NCBI GenBank assembly: GCA_029940345.1
Contig: JAOZRC010000001.1
Coordinates: 4,326 to 29,412, forward strand
Source: Desulfobacterales bacterium
GTDB taxonomy: Bacteria; Desulfobacterota; Desulfobacteria; Desulfobacterales; JAUCGF01
Length of the DNA: 25,087 nt
Reading direction: 5' to 3'
Shown here: positions 1-9,200 of the stretch, piece by piece
How positions within the stretch are numbered: the stretch's first letter is position 1
Layout: every line of letters begins with the position of its first letter
Program-made: the position numbers and the translations under genes
Notes under the pieces: generated by a model
Seen by the model: the letters and a program-made list of their open reading frames with translations, nothing else
What the model was told of the DNA's origin: nothing
The model's database searches: none

Positions 1-67
1 GTTAAACTTTGTTAAACTTTGTTAAACTTTGTTAAACTTTGTTAAACTTTGTTAAACTTTGTTAAAC
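1..67. repeat. Tandem array of the 10-bp unit GTTAAACTTT (6.7 copies)
   Basis: Six perfect head-to-tail copies of GTTAAACTTT are followed by a partial copy (GTTAAAC) at 61-67. The array starts at the window edge, so the true copy number is unknown. Because the unit is not a multiple of three and contains TAA on both strands (GTTAAAC / GTTTAAC), every one of the six frames is closed, so the array is not coding. AAA and TTT runs recur once per helical turn, which is expected to curve the DNA. It ends 78 bp before the preferred start of the first gene, so it lies where promoter elements would be expected. Confidence 0.97.
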
Positions 68-145
68 CTATGGGCATCCTTTTGATATACCCAAAGTGGT
101 TTGCCCTTTAAGCTTGTTCCAAACTATATGTTAAACACCACCAAA

Positions 146-2611
146 ATGAAAACCCTTAATTGGCATAAAAAGATTAAAATTCTTACTGACCGTCATATTT
201 CCCCGGTGCAACTCTCCCTCTGCTTGCTCCTTCTCTTTTTTATATTAATGTTTTCGACCGATACCCGCGCCTTTAGCTATAAAGATGATGACAGCGGCCA
301 TGACTTCATTTTAGTCGGCATCGGTATTTTTCGCCAAAATCTGTCATCCGTTGAAGGCGATGAGATCATCTTTGACCGCAGTGATCAAGGCCTGCCCGGC
401 GAATATTCCAACCGCAGCCGTTTTTCGCTCTACGGCGACGGCGTTATTTTCCACGACTATAATTTCCGTTTAACAGCCGATTATGACGAAGAATATCCCG
501 ATGAAGGCTTCACATTTTTGCTGGAAATCAATCGGGACAGGAATTTTCTGACCATTGGCGATCACGAAATCGGCATATTTAAAGATACGGTGTTCACTGC
601 GATGGACAAATACTTTCGCGGCGTCACCTTGCACGGCGAAATCGATAAAGGCACGGCAACTCTCATGGCCGGCGCGATAAGAGGCGAATCTGCGACCGAT
701 GTGATTCTCGCGGATGGCACATCCGGACCGTATCGCTTAGAAGAGATTCCGGTTGTGACCGGCAGTGAGCGTGTGAGCATCGAAATAAGGGACCGCAGCA
801 ACACGAGTCGGGTTATCCGATCCACACCTCAATCCCGTGGCCGGGATTATTTTATCGACTATGACAACGGCGAAATCACGTTTCAACGGCCGGTTGACCG
901 TGAAGATTTCCGTGGCAACCCTACCTTTATTGTGGTGTACTATCAGTATGATGCGCTGGGCAGTCGCTATACGCGCGCGGTATGGGGCTCGCGGGCCACT
1001 GTCATGCCGACGGAAGATGTGCAAATCGGTGCCACCTGGTTAGCCGAGGGACCATGGGAAGGCACTCTTTCCGGCGATATTTATGACCAAAGGCAACAAG
1101 TCTTCGGCAGCGATCTCAATATCCGCCTGACAGACCGTTATCGAGTCGGAATAGAAGCGGCTCAGAGTGAAACGCCATTTTTGGAAGACTCCGCCCGCGC
1201 CGATGCGCTGCGTATCAATATCGATTCCAACCCCCTGGACCCGTTGCGTGTATATGGCCGCTACTGGCAAGTAGGCCGTGATTTCCTCACCTTTGGCAAC
1301 AGCGATCTTTCTTCGAACAATGTGATCGACGAAGTGGAAAATGAAGAACCGTTTGAATTTCGAAGCACTAACCTTGAATTCGATCTGGATCCGAATATCA
1401 ACACCAGCCTGGGTGTGGATGAACAATCGTACGGCCTTTCAGCCGCCTACTGGTTAAGTGATTTTCACACTGCCTCCGCCGGATTTCGGCAAGGCCGTGA
1501 TAACATGCCGGATGATTCGGAGGATGTCACCACTACCACCCGCAACTTTTTCGCCTCTATAAAACATATTCACCCGGAAAAGATGGATTATCTCCTGGGA
1601 GCTGATCTGTTTGACACTTTTGACGACGCTTCGCCCCGCACCCAGGATACCGAAATTTCCCGCATACTCGGCAGCGTCCGGCATTTGTTGGGTAATTATC
1701 CCTATACGGGTGACGTATTTTTGCAGGGTGCCTATCAGTATGAAAAGTTCGATGACCGCATTGATGACCTGCTCGACCACCAATCCCACGATATTATCGG
1801 ACGCGCCGAAATTTTTCCTTATCATGAATTTTCAGTTTTTTTTGAACAGGCCGAGCGTTTTTTATATGAAGACCACCTGGGCGAGTTCACGAAACGCACC
1901 GATATTTCCATGCTCGGTTTCGAAGGCGATGTGAACCGCTATTTGGGCGGCGAATTAACCGCTGAATACCGTTTATTTAACGATCTCATCTTAAATCGGG
2001 TCGAGGAGGAGGAACAAATTTATACCCTGCGGTGGACATCATTACCTCTCGACACCCTTAAAACCCGCCTTAAAATCGAATACCGCAACCTGGATTACAA
2101 ACTCACCGGCCGCACCGATGAAAGACTGATATTCGGTGGCCAGGTGTTCTGGAATGCGCTTCACAATCTTCTCGCCACCGTCAAATACAGTCATGAAATC
2201 GATACGGTGCATGATCCCGAGACCTCCGATGAAACCTTTAACTATGACGACCTGATGCTCCGTCTGGATTACAAAATCAGGGATAGCTGGTCTATCTTCA
2301 CTTATTATCGTATTGAAAACGATGAGATCGAAACCGAACCGCTCACACCCACTAAAACACGTGTTGACACTGTTCTTTTGGGAACCAAATACCAGGTGAC
2401 AGATCGCATTGATGTCGTGGCCTCGTATAAGGAAAAGACTTTACAAAATGATATTGATGACACCCGTTTAAAATATTTTCTTGAAACTGGCTACCGGCTC
2501 AACACCTATCTTACTATCGCCTTGGGTTACGAACACCACAAATCTAACCCTGAAGGCGAAGATGCTTATGAAGCCGATGTGATGTATATCAGTTTGATTG
2601 GGAAATTATAA
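146..2611 (+). CDS. Exported beta-rich protein, probable outer-membrane beta-barrel
   Basis: The start at ATG 146 gives 821 residues. TTG 101 and ATG 128 are in-frame alternatives, and an in-frame TGA at 83-85 caps the frame. None of the three has a convincing ribosome binding site. I prefer 146 because it gives the shortest, Lys-rich N-region before a hydrophobic core (residues about 21-36) and a plausible cleavage site after TRA (about residue 42). A Cys in the core is not in a lipobox. Residues about 191-255 carry a recognisable block: GTSGPY, GSERVSIEIRDR and, at 234-239, DYFIDY followed by NGEITF. I recall this block from barrel-type surface proteins of Gram-negative bacteria, and it resembles the IDY..G motif of SprA-like proteins. 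From about residue 280 to the end the sequence alternates polar and aromatic/aliphatic residues with short turns (YRLF, YKIRDSWSIFTYYR, GYRLNTYLTIALGYEHH), as expected of transmembrane beta-strands. The last residue is Leu, not the usual Phe or Trp. Role unknown; it may anchor or export the giant protein encoded downstream (inference). Confidence 0.88.
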   Translation: MKTLNWHKKIKILTDRHISPVQLSLCLLLLFFILMFSTDTRAFSYKDDDSGHDFILVGIGIFRQNLSSVEGDEIIFDRSDQGLPGEYSNRSRFSLYGDGVIFHDYNFRLTADYDEEYPDEGFTFLLEINRDRNFLTIGDHEIGIFKDTVFTAMDKYFRGVTLHGEIDKGTATLMAGAIRGESATDVILADGTSGPYRLEEIPVVTGSERVSIEIRDRSNTSRVIRSTPQSRGRDYFIDYDNGEITFQRPVDREDFRGNPTFIVVYYQYDALGSRYTRAVWGSRATVMPTEDVQIGATWLAEGPWEGTLSGDIYDQRQQVFGSDLNIRLTDRYRVGIEAAQSETPFLEDSARADALRINIDSNPLDPLRVYGRYWQVGRDFLTFGNSDLSSNNVIDEVENEEPFEFRSTNLEFDLDPNINTSLGVDEQSYGLSAAYWLSDFHTASAGFRQGRDNMPDDSEDVTTTTRNFFASIKHIHPEKMDYLLGADLFDTFDDASPRTQDTEISRILGSVRHLLGNYPYTGDVFLQGAYQYEKFDDRIDDLLDHQSHDIIGRAEIFPYHEFSVFFEQAERFLYEDHLGEFTKRTDISMLGFEGDVNRYLGGELTAEYRLFNDLILNRVEEEEQIYTLRWTSLPLDTLKTRLKIEYRNLDYKLTGRTDERLIFGGQVFWNALHNLLATVKYSHEIDTVHDPETSDETFNYDDLMLRLDYKIRDSWSIFTYYRIENDEIETEPLTPTKTRVDTVLLGTKYQVTDRIDVVASYKEKTLQNDIDDTRLKYFLETGYRLNTYLTIALGYEHHKSNPEGEDAYEADVMYISLIGKL

Positions 2612-2639
2612 CTCAATAGGGGAAAATATAAATTTGAGT
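2611..2639 (+). other. Weak inverted repeat overlapping the stop codon of the first gene
   Basis: ACTCAA (2611-2616) pairs with TTGAGT (2634-2639) around a 17-nt A-rich loop. No T-run follows, so this is not a convincing intrinsic terminator. It could be a weak 3'-end structure or chance. Confidence 0.3.
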
Positions 2640-2665
2640 ATAGTCTTCGGATTCAGGTTTGTTGT

Positions 2666-2707
2666 GGCATGATTATTTCCCGTAAACCCATATTGCTATA
2701 TCATGCC
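2666..2707. other. 8-bp inverted repeat GGCATGAT / ATCATGCC
   Basis: GGCATGAT at 2666-2673 and its exact reverse complement at 2700-2707 are separated by 26 nt. It lies about 120-160 bp upstream of the sigma-54 promoter candidate, which is a typical distance for an enhancer-bound activator site. Function is inferred only; the two arms could also be chance. Confidence 0.35.
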
Positions 2708-2738
2708 GTGATGACGAACAATTTATGCCATATTAACC

Positions 2739-2756
2739 CCAAAACGGTTGTTTTGG
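2739..2756 (+). terminator. Hairpin, possible weak terminator of the first gene
   Basis: CCAAAAC (2739-2745), loop GGTT, GTTTTGG (2750-2756): a perfect 7-bp stem with a 4-nt loop, 128 bp after the stop codon. A short T-run (ATTTTT) follows only about 10 nt further on and the stem has just three G-C pairs, so termination is uncertain. Confidence 0.4.
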
Positions 2757-2827
2757 CAGAGAAGCGATTTTTGCGCCAGAACAAACCATAAGCTGACAAC
2801 TATACTATAAATTAGGGTAACACTGTT

Positions 2828-2843
2828 TGGCACAATTTATGCA
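2828..2843 (+). promoter_or_regulatory. Sigma-54 (RpoN) type -24/-12 promoter
   Basis: The sequence reads TGGCAC-AATTTAT-GCA. Against the consensus TGGCAC-R-N4-TTGCW, the whole TGGCAC box, the invariant GG and GC dinucleotides and their exact spacing are present; only one T of TTGC is changed (ATGC). The predicted start of transcription is near 2854, giving a leader of about 390 nt before the giant gene. Such promoters need an enhancer-bound activator. The spacer is AT-rich, so a chance match cannot be excluded, but the spacing match is good. Confidence 0.62.
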
Positions 2844-2853
2844 TTATATTTAA

Positions 2854-2904
2854 AGGCTGTAGCGAATTACAGCTTAATAATCATTCAATTTCAAAAATGA
2901 TTAT
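2854..2904 (+). promoter_or_regulatory. Two consecutive hairpins at the predicted 5' end of the leader
   Basis: Hairpin 1: AGGCTGTA (2854-2861), loop GCGAAT, TACAGCTT (2868-2875), eight pairs with one G-U. Hairpin 2: ATAATCATT (2877-2885), 10-nt loop, AATGATTAT (2896-2904), nine perfect pairs. Hairpin 1 begins at the transcription start predicted from the sigma-54 element. They could stabilise the 5' end of the mRNA or, as DNA, be protein-binding dyads. Confidence 0.5.
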
Positions 2905-2920
2905 CGTGGGAAGAACCCTC

Positions 2921-2932
2921 GATTTATAAATC
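2921..2932. promoter_or_regulatory. Perfect 12-bp palindrome GATTTATAAATC
   Basis: The 12 bases equal their own reverse complement. It follows the two leader hairpins and may be an operator-like dyad; no binding protein can be named from sequence. Confidence 0.35.
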
Positions 2933-3032
2933 AATAATTTCAGTTGGTTAAAATATCGAACCATTTTCATGTCGAACGGCGTTGATTAAAGATTAAAAAA
3001 ATATTACTGCTGCTATTAAAATTATTTAAGGG

Positions 3033-3044
3033 TTTTTATAAAAA
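3033..3044. other. AT-only 12-bp palindrome TTTTTATAAAAA
   Basis: A perfect self-complementary AT tract, extendable by G-C and G-U pairs on each side (GGG before, TCT after). It sits directly before the long-range stem starting at 3047. It may be no more than AT-rich composition. Confidence 0.3.
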
Positions 3045-3046
3045 TC

Positions 3047-3181
3047 TCGACAGTCGTAAGTTCTTTGCCATTTAGTCAGCAAGTCATTCTAACCGTCTGA
3101 AATAAACGGGAATATAATTTTTCCCTCCCATTCTATAAATGTCCTTGATTTCAGTAGGGTATAGGAACTTATGACTGACGA
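3047..3181 (+). promoter_or_regulatory. Structured 5'-leader RNA element with a 19-position closing stem
   Basis: Positions 3047-3065 pair with 3163-3181: 16 Watson-Crick pairs, two G-U pairs and one A-A mismatch. The core is GACAGTCGTAAGTTC (3049-3063) against GAACTTATGACTGAC (3165-3179). Inside, CTGAAAT (3097-3103) pairs with ATTTCAG (3148-3154), and within that GGGAA (3108-3112) pairs with TTCCC (3121-3125). AGTCAG (3074-3079) and AGTCAT (3082-3087) offer competing partners for the 3' strand around 3171-3179, so alternative folds are possible. The element ends about 52 nt before the ribosome binding site. It does not match a riboswitch class I know; in particular I do not see the conserved cyclic-di-GMP (GEMM) core. 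It may be a regulatory leader of the giant gene (inference). Confidence 0.5.
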
Positions 3182-3185
3182 ATAA
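3171..3185 (+). other. Possible 4-codon upstream minicistron (MTDE, stop)
   Basis: ATG ACT GAC GAA TAA is preceded by AGGA at 3163-3166, four bases away, slightly short for a ribosome binding site. Both AGGA and ATG lie in the 3' strand of the long-range stem, so folding would hide them. Very short open frames occur often by chance. Confidence 0.15.
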
Positions 3186-3233
3186 AAAAATTATCCATTA
3201 CTATCGATTGGCGCCAGTTGCGCAGACTAAACG

Positions 3234-3239
3234 AAGGAG
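3234..3239 (+). promoter_or_regulatory. Strong ribosome binding site of the giant gene
   Basis: AAGGAG ends seven bases before ATG 3247. This near-consensus Shine-Dalgarno sequence fixes the start of the large reading frame. A short GCGC/GCGC hairpin (3211-3223) lies just upstream and leaves the site free. Confidence 0.93.
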
Positions 3240-3246
3240 TTTTGCC

Positions 3247-6200
3247 ATGAAAAAAAAATTTAAATTCAGTGTACTGACAGTTATCAGCGTGTACTCTTTA
3301 TTGATAGTGATGTATTTGGTTTTGCCAGGCAATTTGTCTGGTACGACAACGACGACCATCGGTGACGATAGTTCAACAACGACGACCATCGGTGATGACG
3401 GTCCGACAACGACGACTATCGGAGAAGATGGTCCGACAACGACAACCATCGGTGATGACGGCCCGACAACGACGACCACTATCCCTTTGACAACGACGAC
3501 CACTATACCTTCGACAACGACAACCATCGGTGGTGATGGCCCGACAACAACGTCCACCAAACCGCCAACCGCGACCCCGACACCCGAACCCACTGCCTCC
3601 CCGACGCCTGAACCCACACCGCCACCGCGAATTGATTTCACCTTAAACGCCCAACCGGTGGAATTAACCGCTGAACCGGGTGAAACCGTGGAAAGCGATA
3701 TATCCGCTCTGTTTGAAGGCACCTGCCAGGGACCTGTTATATTGAGCATTTCCGGCGTTCCCCGCCAAACCTTGGCGACTTTCGAATTCAAGACTCTCTC
3801 CCTTAATCGCAATCTGACTGTTCTTGAAATCGAAGTTGGCAACCAAACACCCCAGGGACGTTACACCCTTACGGTCACAGGAACCGGATGCGACATATTG
3901 AAAACAGTCGATATTATCTTGACAGTCGGCCCCTCGCAACTGAGCTTTATCAAACGCCAGAGCAAATCATCCATTCAACCCGGTGCCGAGCAAACCTATA
4001 CGCTTTTTATCACTAATAAAGGCGAAAAAAAGGAAGAAGGTGAGGTGCGCGCCACCGGCATTACGGTTACCGACACATTAGATAGCAATCTGACTTATAT
4101 CAATGACACCAGCGGAGCCGCTCATAAAGTCAGTGGCCGCACCCATACATGGTATTTTAAACGTCATCTGGATCCGGACGAATCAATCACTTTCGATATC
4201 AACACCCGCATGGCCGACACCCTCATGGCCGGTGTGTCCATCGCGAATACGGCCTTCCTGGAAACCGAGCAACTGATAGAACCGCTGCAATCCAACCGCG
4301 TTGTCGCTTCTTCCGGTTTCACAGCAGTCGGCCCCGAAGGTCTTCGTATAACCAAACGTGTCAGCCGGCGCAGCGCCCGTGTCGGTAAAATCCTGGTTTA
4401 CCGCGTTGATATCGAAAATATCAGCAATGGAACCATCTTCAATTTGCAACTGGAAGACCTGCTGCCCAACGGCTTTAAACTGGTCAAAAACAAAGTGCTG
4501 CGAGATGGCCGGCGCTTTGACAATCCCCATGGCAGTCGTCGATTACGTTGGAATCTGGGAACATTGAGCGGGCAAAGCACAACCCGTCTGCGATATCAGG
4601 TTGTCGTGGGAACCAATGCCCGCCGCGGCCGCAATATTAACACCGCTGTTGCCAAGGGTACGGATGGCGGAGGCAATAAGGTACATGCTGAAGCCAAGGC
4701 TGTCGTGCAATTAGGCGCCGCCGCCGTATTGGAACTCGGACAAATCACAGCCACGGTATTCCTTGATAACAACAACGACCGGAAGTTTAACGCGGGTGAC
4801 GAAAAATTACCGGAAATCGGTGTTCTGATGGCTACCGGTGAAAAGCGCCGTACCGATGAAAATGGCGAAGCCTTGTTTGAAGAGATCATTCCGGGGCGTC
4901 ATGTGGTGGCATTGGATGAACGCACTTTGCCGGAAAATATGAAACTTGAAGGAGAATCTTCCCGGCTGATTAACGTATTGGAAGCCGAATTTGCCGAAAT
5001 CGCATTTCCTGTTTTTTTAAATCTGGTTCAAGAACAAGAGGAAGAGACTGCTGAAATTCCGGAGACTGCTGTTGAAGAACCGGAAATTGAACCCGAACCG
5101 GCACAACTAGCACCGGATAATGTGCCTACTGATGTGACGCCGGCAGAACCTTCTACGCTATTGGCAAACCCGGCTGAAGGATTCGGCCCTGAGACATTGC
5201 CTTCAGTGCCTGTGCCTGCCGAAGAACCCGAATCGGTCGAAGAACCCGAATTTTGCGAATATAGCGTTCAAAAGGGTGATACGCTTTCTAAAATCGCCGC
5301 ACGTTTTACAGGAAGTGCCGCTAATTATAAGCAAATCAAAGCGTTTAACAAACTGGCCGCTGACGCCATCCGGGTCAACCAGGTGTTGCGAATCCCTAAA
5401 GAGCTGCTATCCGAAGAATTTCAAACCTGTGAGTTTGAACCTCCACTCGGTTCAGCCGCCGGAAATGTATATTACGATGTAAACGCTGACGGAATCTATG
5501 AACCGGGAACCGATATCCCGATTCCCGGCGTGACGGTCAGTATCCGCAGCGATATCAAAACGACTGTCACTGATGAAAACGGGTATTACCGTTTTGATAA
5601 CATGGAATCGGGTGCGCATGTGGTGTGGATCGATCCGCAGACGCTGCCAGAACCTTACCGTCCCCTTGATGACCAGCCGATCATTAAAATTGTTGTTCAA
5701 CCGGGCGGGGTGGCTTCCACAGCCGTAGCCGATTTTATCGTTCTGCAAGCCCAGATTTATGAAGAAGGCGTGGTCGAAGGCGTAGTCTGCCTTGATCTGA
5801 ATGGCAACGGCGATTGTGACCCTGGTGAACCCGGTATCGTTGGCGTCACCGTGTATGATCCGCCGCAACTGGGAGTGACGGTGACTCAAATTGATCCGTC
5901 TGGCAATAATACGCCCATTCATAATTGTAAGACAGCAAGCTTTCGCGTGGATGTAGTCAACACGGGGACGGACCCGGCGACAAATGTCAATATTCACAAC
6001 AGTATGCCAGCCGGGTTTACGCTGGCTTCACCAGCAAGTTCACCGGTAAATATCGGCACGATCATCCCGGGACAGACGGTTTCCCAGGTGTTTACCTATG
6101 ATGCCGGTTGTGATGCGGCATCTGGCGATAATAATACACAAGTCACACAGGATGGGTATGCACCCATTATGGCAATCAGGGAAATGACAGTTGATCCCGG

Positions 6201-9200
6201 CGAGATCAAACTAACCAAAGTGGCTACGCATGTGAATGGAAACCCGATTGCAGAAACCTCAGAACCGTCAGCGTATCTGAACGATGTGATCACCTGGGCT
6301 ATTCGTGTCGAAAGCAGTGGCCTGGGAAGTGTCGAAAATGTGGTTGTCACGGACACCCCCCAGGCGGGGCTGGGGGGCGGGACTTTCACCTTTGACCGCA
6401 GCACCCATCCGGCGCTGGCGGATATTTCGGCTGGCGATATTGTTCAAATCAATATGAACACAACGGTTGTGGCTTGCCAAAATCTGATCAATGATGTCGA
6501 GGCTGTATGGGGATGTTCGGATCCGCCTGCCGGAGCTGACCTTTGTTCAGCCCATCCGGATACTGCACAGACTGGTGTCAACTTGCTGCTCAGGCATCCA
6601 CTCCTGGAATTCGAACTTTCTGATATCGCCTTAAGTTATTGTGCTGGCCCTGTCACCCGTTCCTTTACGGTGACAAATACCGGCGAAGGAGATGCGACAA
6701 ATGCAACGATTACGAGTGAAGATATTGCAGATGCGCCGCTTATTATCAGCAATGTCAGCGGCGCGGCCTATGATCCTGCCACCGGAACGTTTACCATCGG
6801 TGATATTGCGGCCGGGGGAAGTGTTATCATTGCATTTGATGCGGCGTATGATACAAATGCATCCAACTGGTGCGGGGCACCAGCGGGCGAAACAACGCTG
6901 ACATGGAGGCCCCTGTATTATAACGAATGTAATATTCCGTTTCTGCCTCCGTTGCGCTCAAGTAAGGTCAGCATTGACGGATCAACCAAGCCCAGTCTCA
7001 GTGTCTCTAAATCGTGTGCGATAATCGCTCCTGTCGCAGCGCCATTTTCGCCTATTGCCGCTCTTACCGATCAGGAGCAAACCGTGGAATGCACAGTTGT
7101 GATCAACTATTCCGAACCGTCAAGCTGTACGATCCGCTCCGATTTGCAGGTGACCGACGCCTATCCCGGTAAATGGACGCCGAGTTTAACGCCGGCAGGC
7201 GCGACTGTTGATACCGTTGCCAAGACGATTGTTTGGAACATTTCCCAGGCAACTCTTCCGGGAAGCGGCGTGTTCACGGAGACCATCCAGTTTACGATCC
7301 CCGCCCAGGGAACGGATTCGATCTGTGACGACTGCGGCCAGAGCTGGACAAACTCGGTCACCGTTGAAGGCGTGGACTGCTGTACTTGCTCATTGAGCGA
7401 CACCGCTGAGGTCACGACGCGGGTGGATTGCCCGGTTCCCGATTTGGGTCTGGACTCATCAAGAACGATTGCGAGTGGTGATTGGAATGTCTGTGAAGAT
7501 ACAAAGAGCTTCACCAGTACGTATACCTTCAATGGTAGCGGGTGGGATGGCATACGCTGGGATGATAATTCAGGCAATAACCTGACTTTTACCGAAGAAG
7601 CTTCGAATGCCTTAGAATTTGTTGATGGCACGTTGAGCATTCAAATGTTTCCTTCCGGCAGCGCTCCGACTTGTGTTCCTGGGTTTACACTGACAGATAA
7701 CACTCCGGGTGGCAGTCTCATTATTAATTTTACAGGACAAGGAACCTGTGCATCCGAAACGATTGATGAAAATTCTCGCATGGAAATCAGCTACGATCTG
7801 ATACCAACGACCGATTCCGCCCCTCAATGTGGATCTGACGCCTCGTTTATTGATTATGCAGCGCTCGAAGTCTTTGACACCGGAGGTGTGAGTTTTGGAT
7901 CATCCTTTTGCGATGGCGGCAGCGGAGGTATTGTCGTACGCGATGCGGATCAACTCACCACACAAGGTTCCGCAATGCAGGTCAGTGTCAGCGGCCTTCC
8001 CAATATTGTCGGTTCCTGCGGTGAATATGACGTGGTCGTAACGGTCACAAAAACGTCGAATGAACCGGCCCACGATGCGATTCTGTTTGTCAGTAATGCC
8101 AATTATGAAATTCTGGAAATTACAAGCTGTTCAGGCTTAACCCCGTTAAACGATCCTGAATGTGATGGCGGAGCGCTCACCGAGGTGGCAGGCGGATACG
8201 CCTGGAATTATGCCGATCTTTTTGACAGTACGAGTTCCGGGCAAACGGCAAGAATCTTCATGCATGTCCTGGGACGCTGTCTGGATGACACCGATCTATC
8301 TGCCGAGATTCATTATAATGACTACTGTGATGATCTGCTGAATCCGAATGACAATGATGTCAACTACGCAACTCGCACATGTGCTAATCAAGGTGACGAC
8401 AGGGGGGCCATGCGTCCCCCGATACTGCAAATTCGGAAATTTCCGGAATTAGTATATGCCGAGGGAATTGTCGGACAGCCCGGCTATCAACCTGCAAAGT
8501 GGGGAATATTGGTATTTAATACAGGCATTGGCTCGGCCTATAACGTTGAAGTGGTGGAAACATTGGGAGGCAGCTTGTCGTATCCGGCAGGGGGTATTCC
8601 GCCCGCGTTAAGTGCGGAGTGGGATAATTCCACAGGTATTACCCGGACGATCGTTTCTCCCCGGGAAGTGCGCTACGTGCTTGAAGAGTTAGGTCCCGGC
8701 GCACATCGTTACTTGACATTTGAGGCTGATATTTTCGGGTGTCAGGATACCGTCAATAGTGTCGAACTACAGGTAAACTGTCTTGGCGATACCTGTTCAA
8801 CAGTGCAGGATAGTTCAGAAGTGGTCTTTCCAGAAGGGAAGTTGGTGGCCACCGTCGATTTTGAAAATCCGGGGCATTCCTGTAGTGTTAAAAATGTAAC
8901 GTTAACTGCACGAAACGCCGGGTTGACCCCGATCCATGATGTTGAAATGAACCAGTCGCTTCCCGCGGATCTGTTGTATATTGAAGGAAGCGCTGAATAT
9001 CGAACCGCATCGGGCGATCCGAGCCAGTGGACGGCCTGGACAGGCATCGGCGGCAGTATCGAACCGACTGAAGTGGCCGCGCCCTGGAGAGACCTGCGTT
9101 GGAGTTATACCGATTATCCGTCATTGTTCAGTTTACTGACGCCTGAAGATATCGTCGAAATCCGTTTTCAAGCTTACGTCGATTGTGATTTTAGTTCGGG

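Noticed and set aside
1..67. CRISPR array
   Set aside because: The unit is 10 bp with no spacers.
101..145. TTG 101 as the start of the first gene
   Set aside because: It is possible, but there is no clear Shine-Dalgarno sequence and it lengthens an already long N-region before the signal peptide core; ATG 146 is preferred and ATG 128 remains an alternative.
2611..2639. Intrinsic terminator at the stop codon of the first gene
   Set aside because: The stem is only 6 bp with a 17-nt loop and no T-run follows; kept only as a weak inverted repeat.
3047..3246. Cyclic-di-GMP (GEMM) riboswitch
   Set aside because: I looked for the conserved GEMM core with its GCAAA and tetraloop-receptor segments and did not find it; the helices seen do not match that layout.
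3201..3842. - strand frame with Gly/Val repeats (VVVVVGPSSPM)
   Set aside because: It is the reverse complement of the Thr-rich decapeptide repeats, and the + strand has the strong ribosome binding site and continuous domains.
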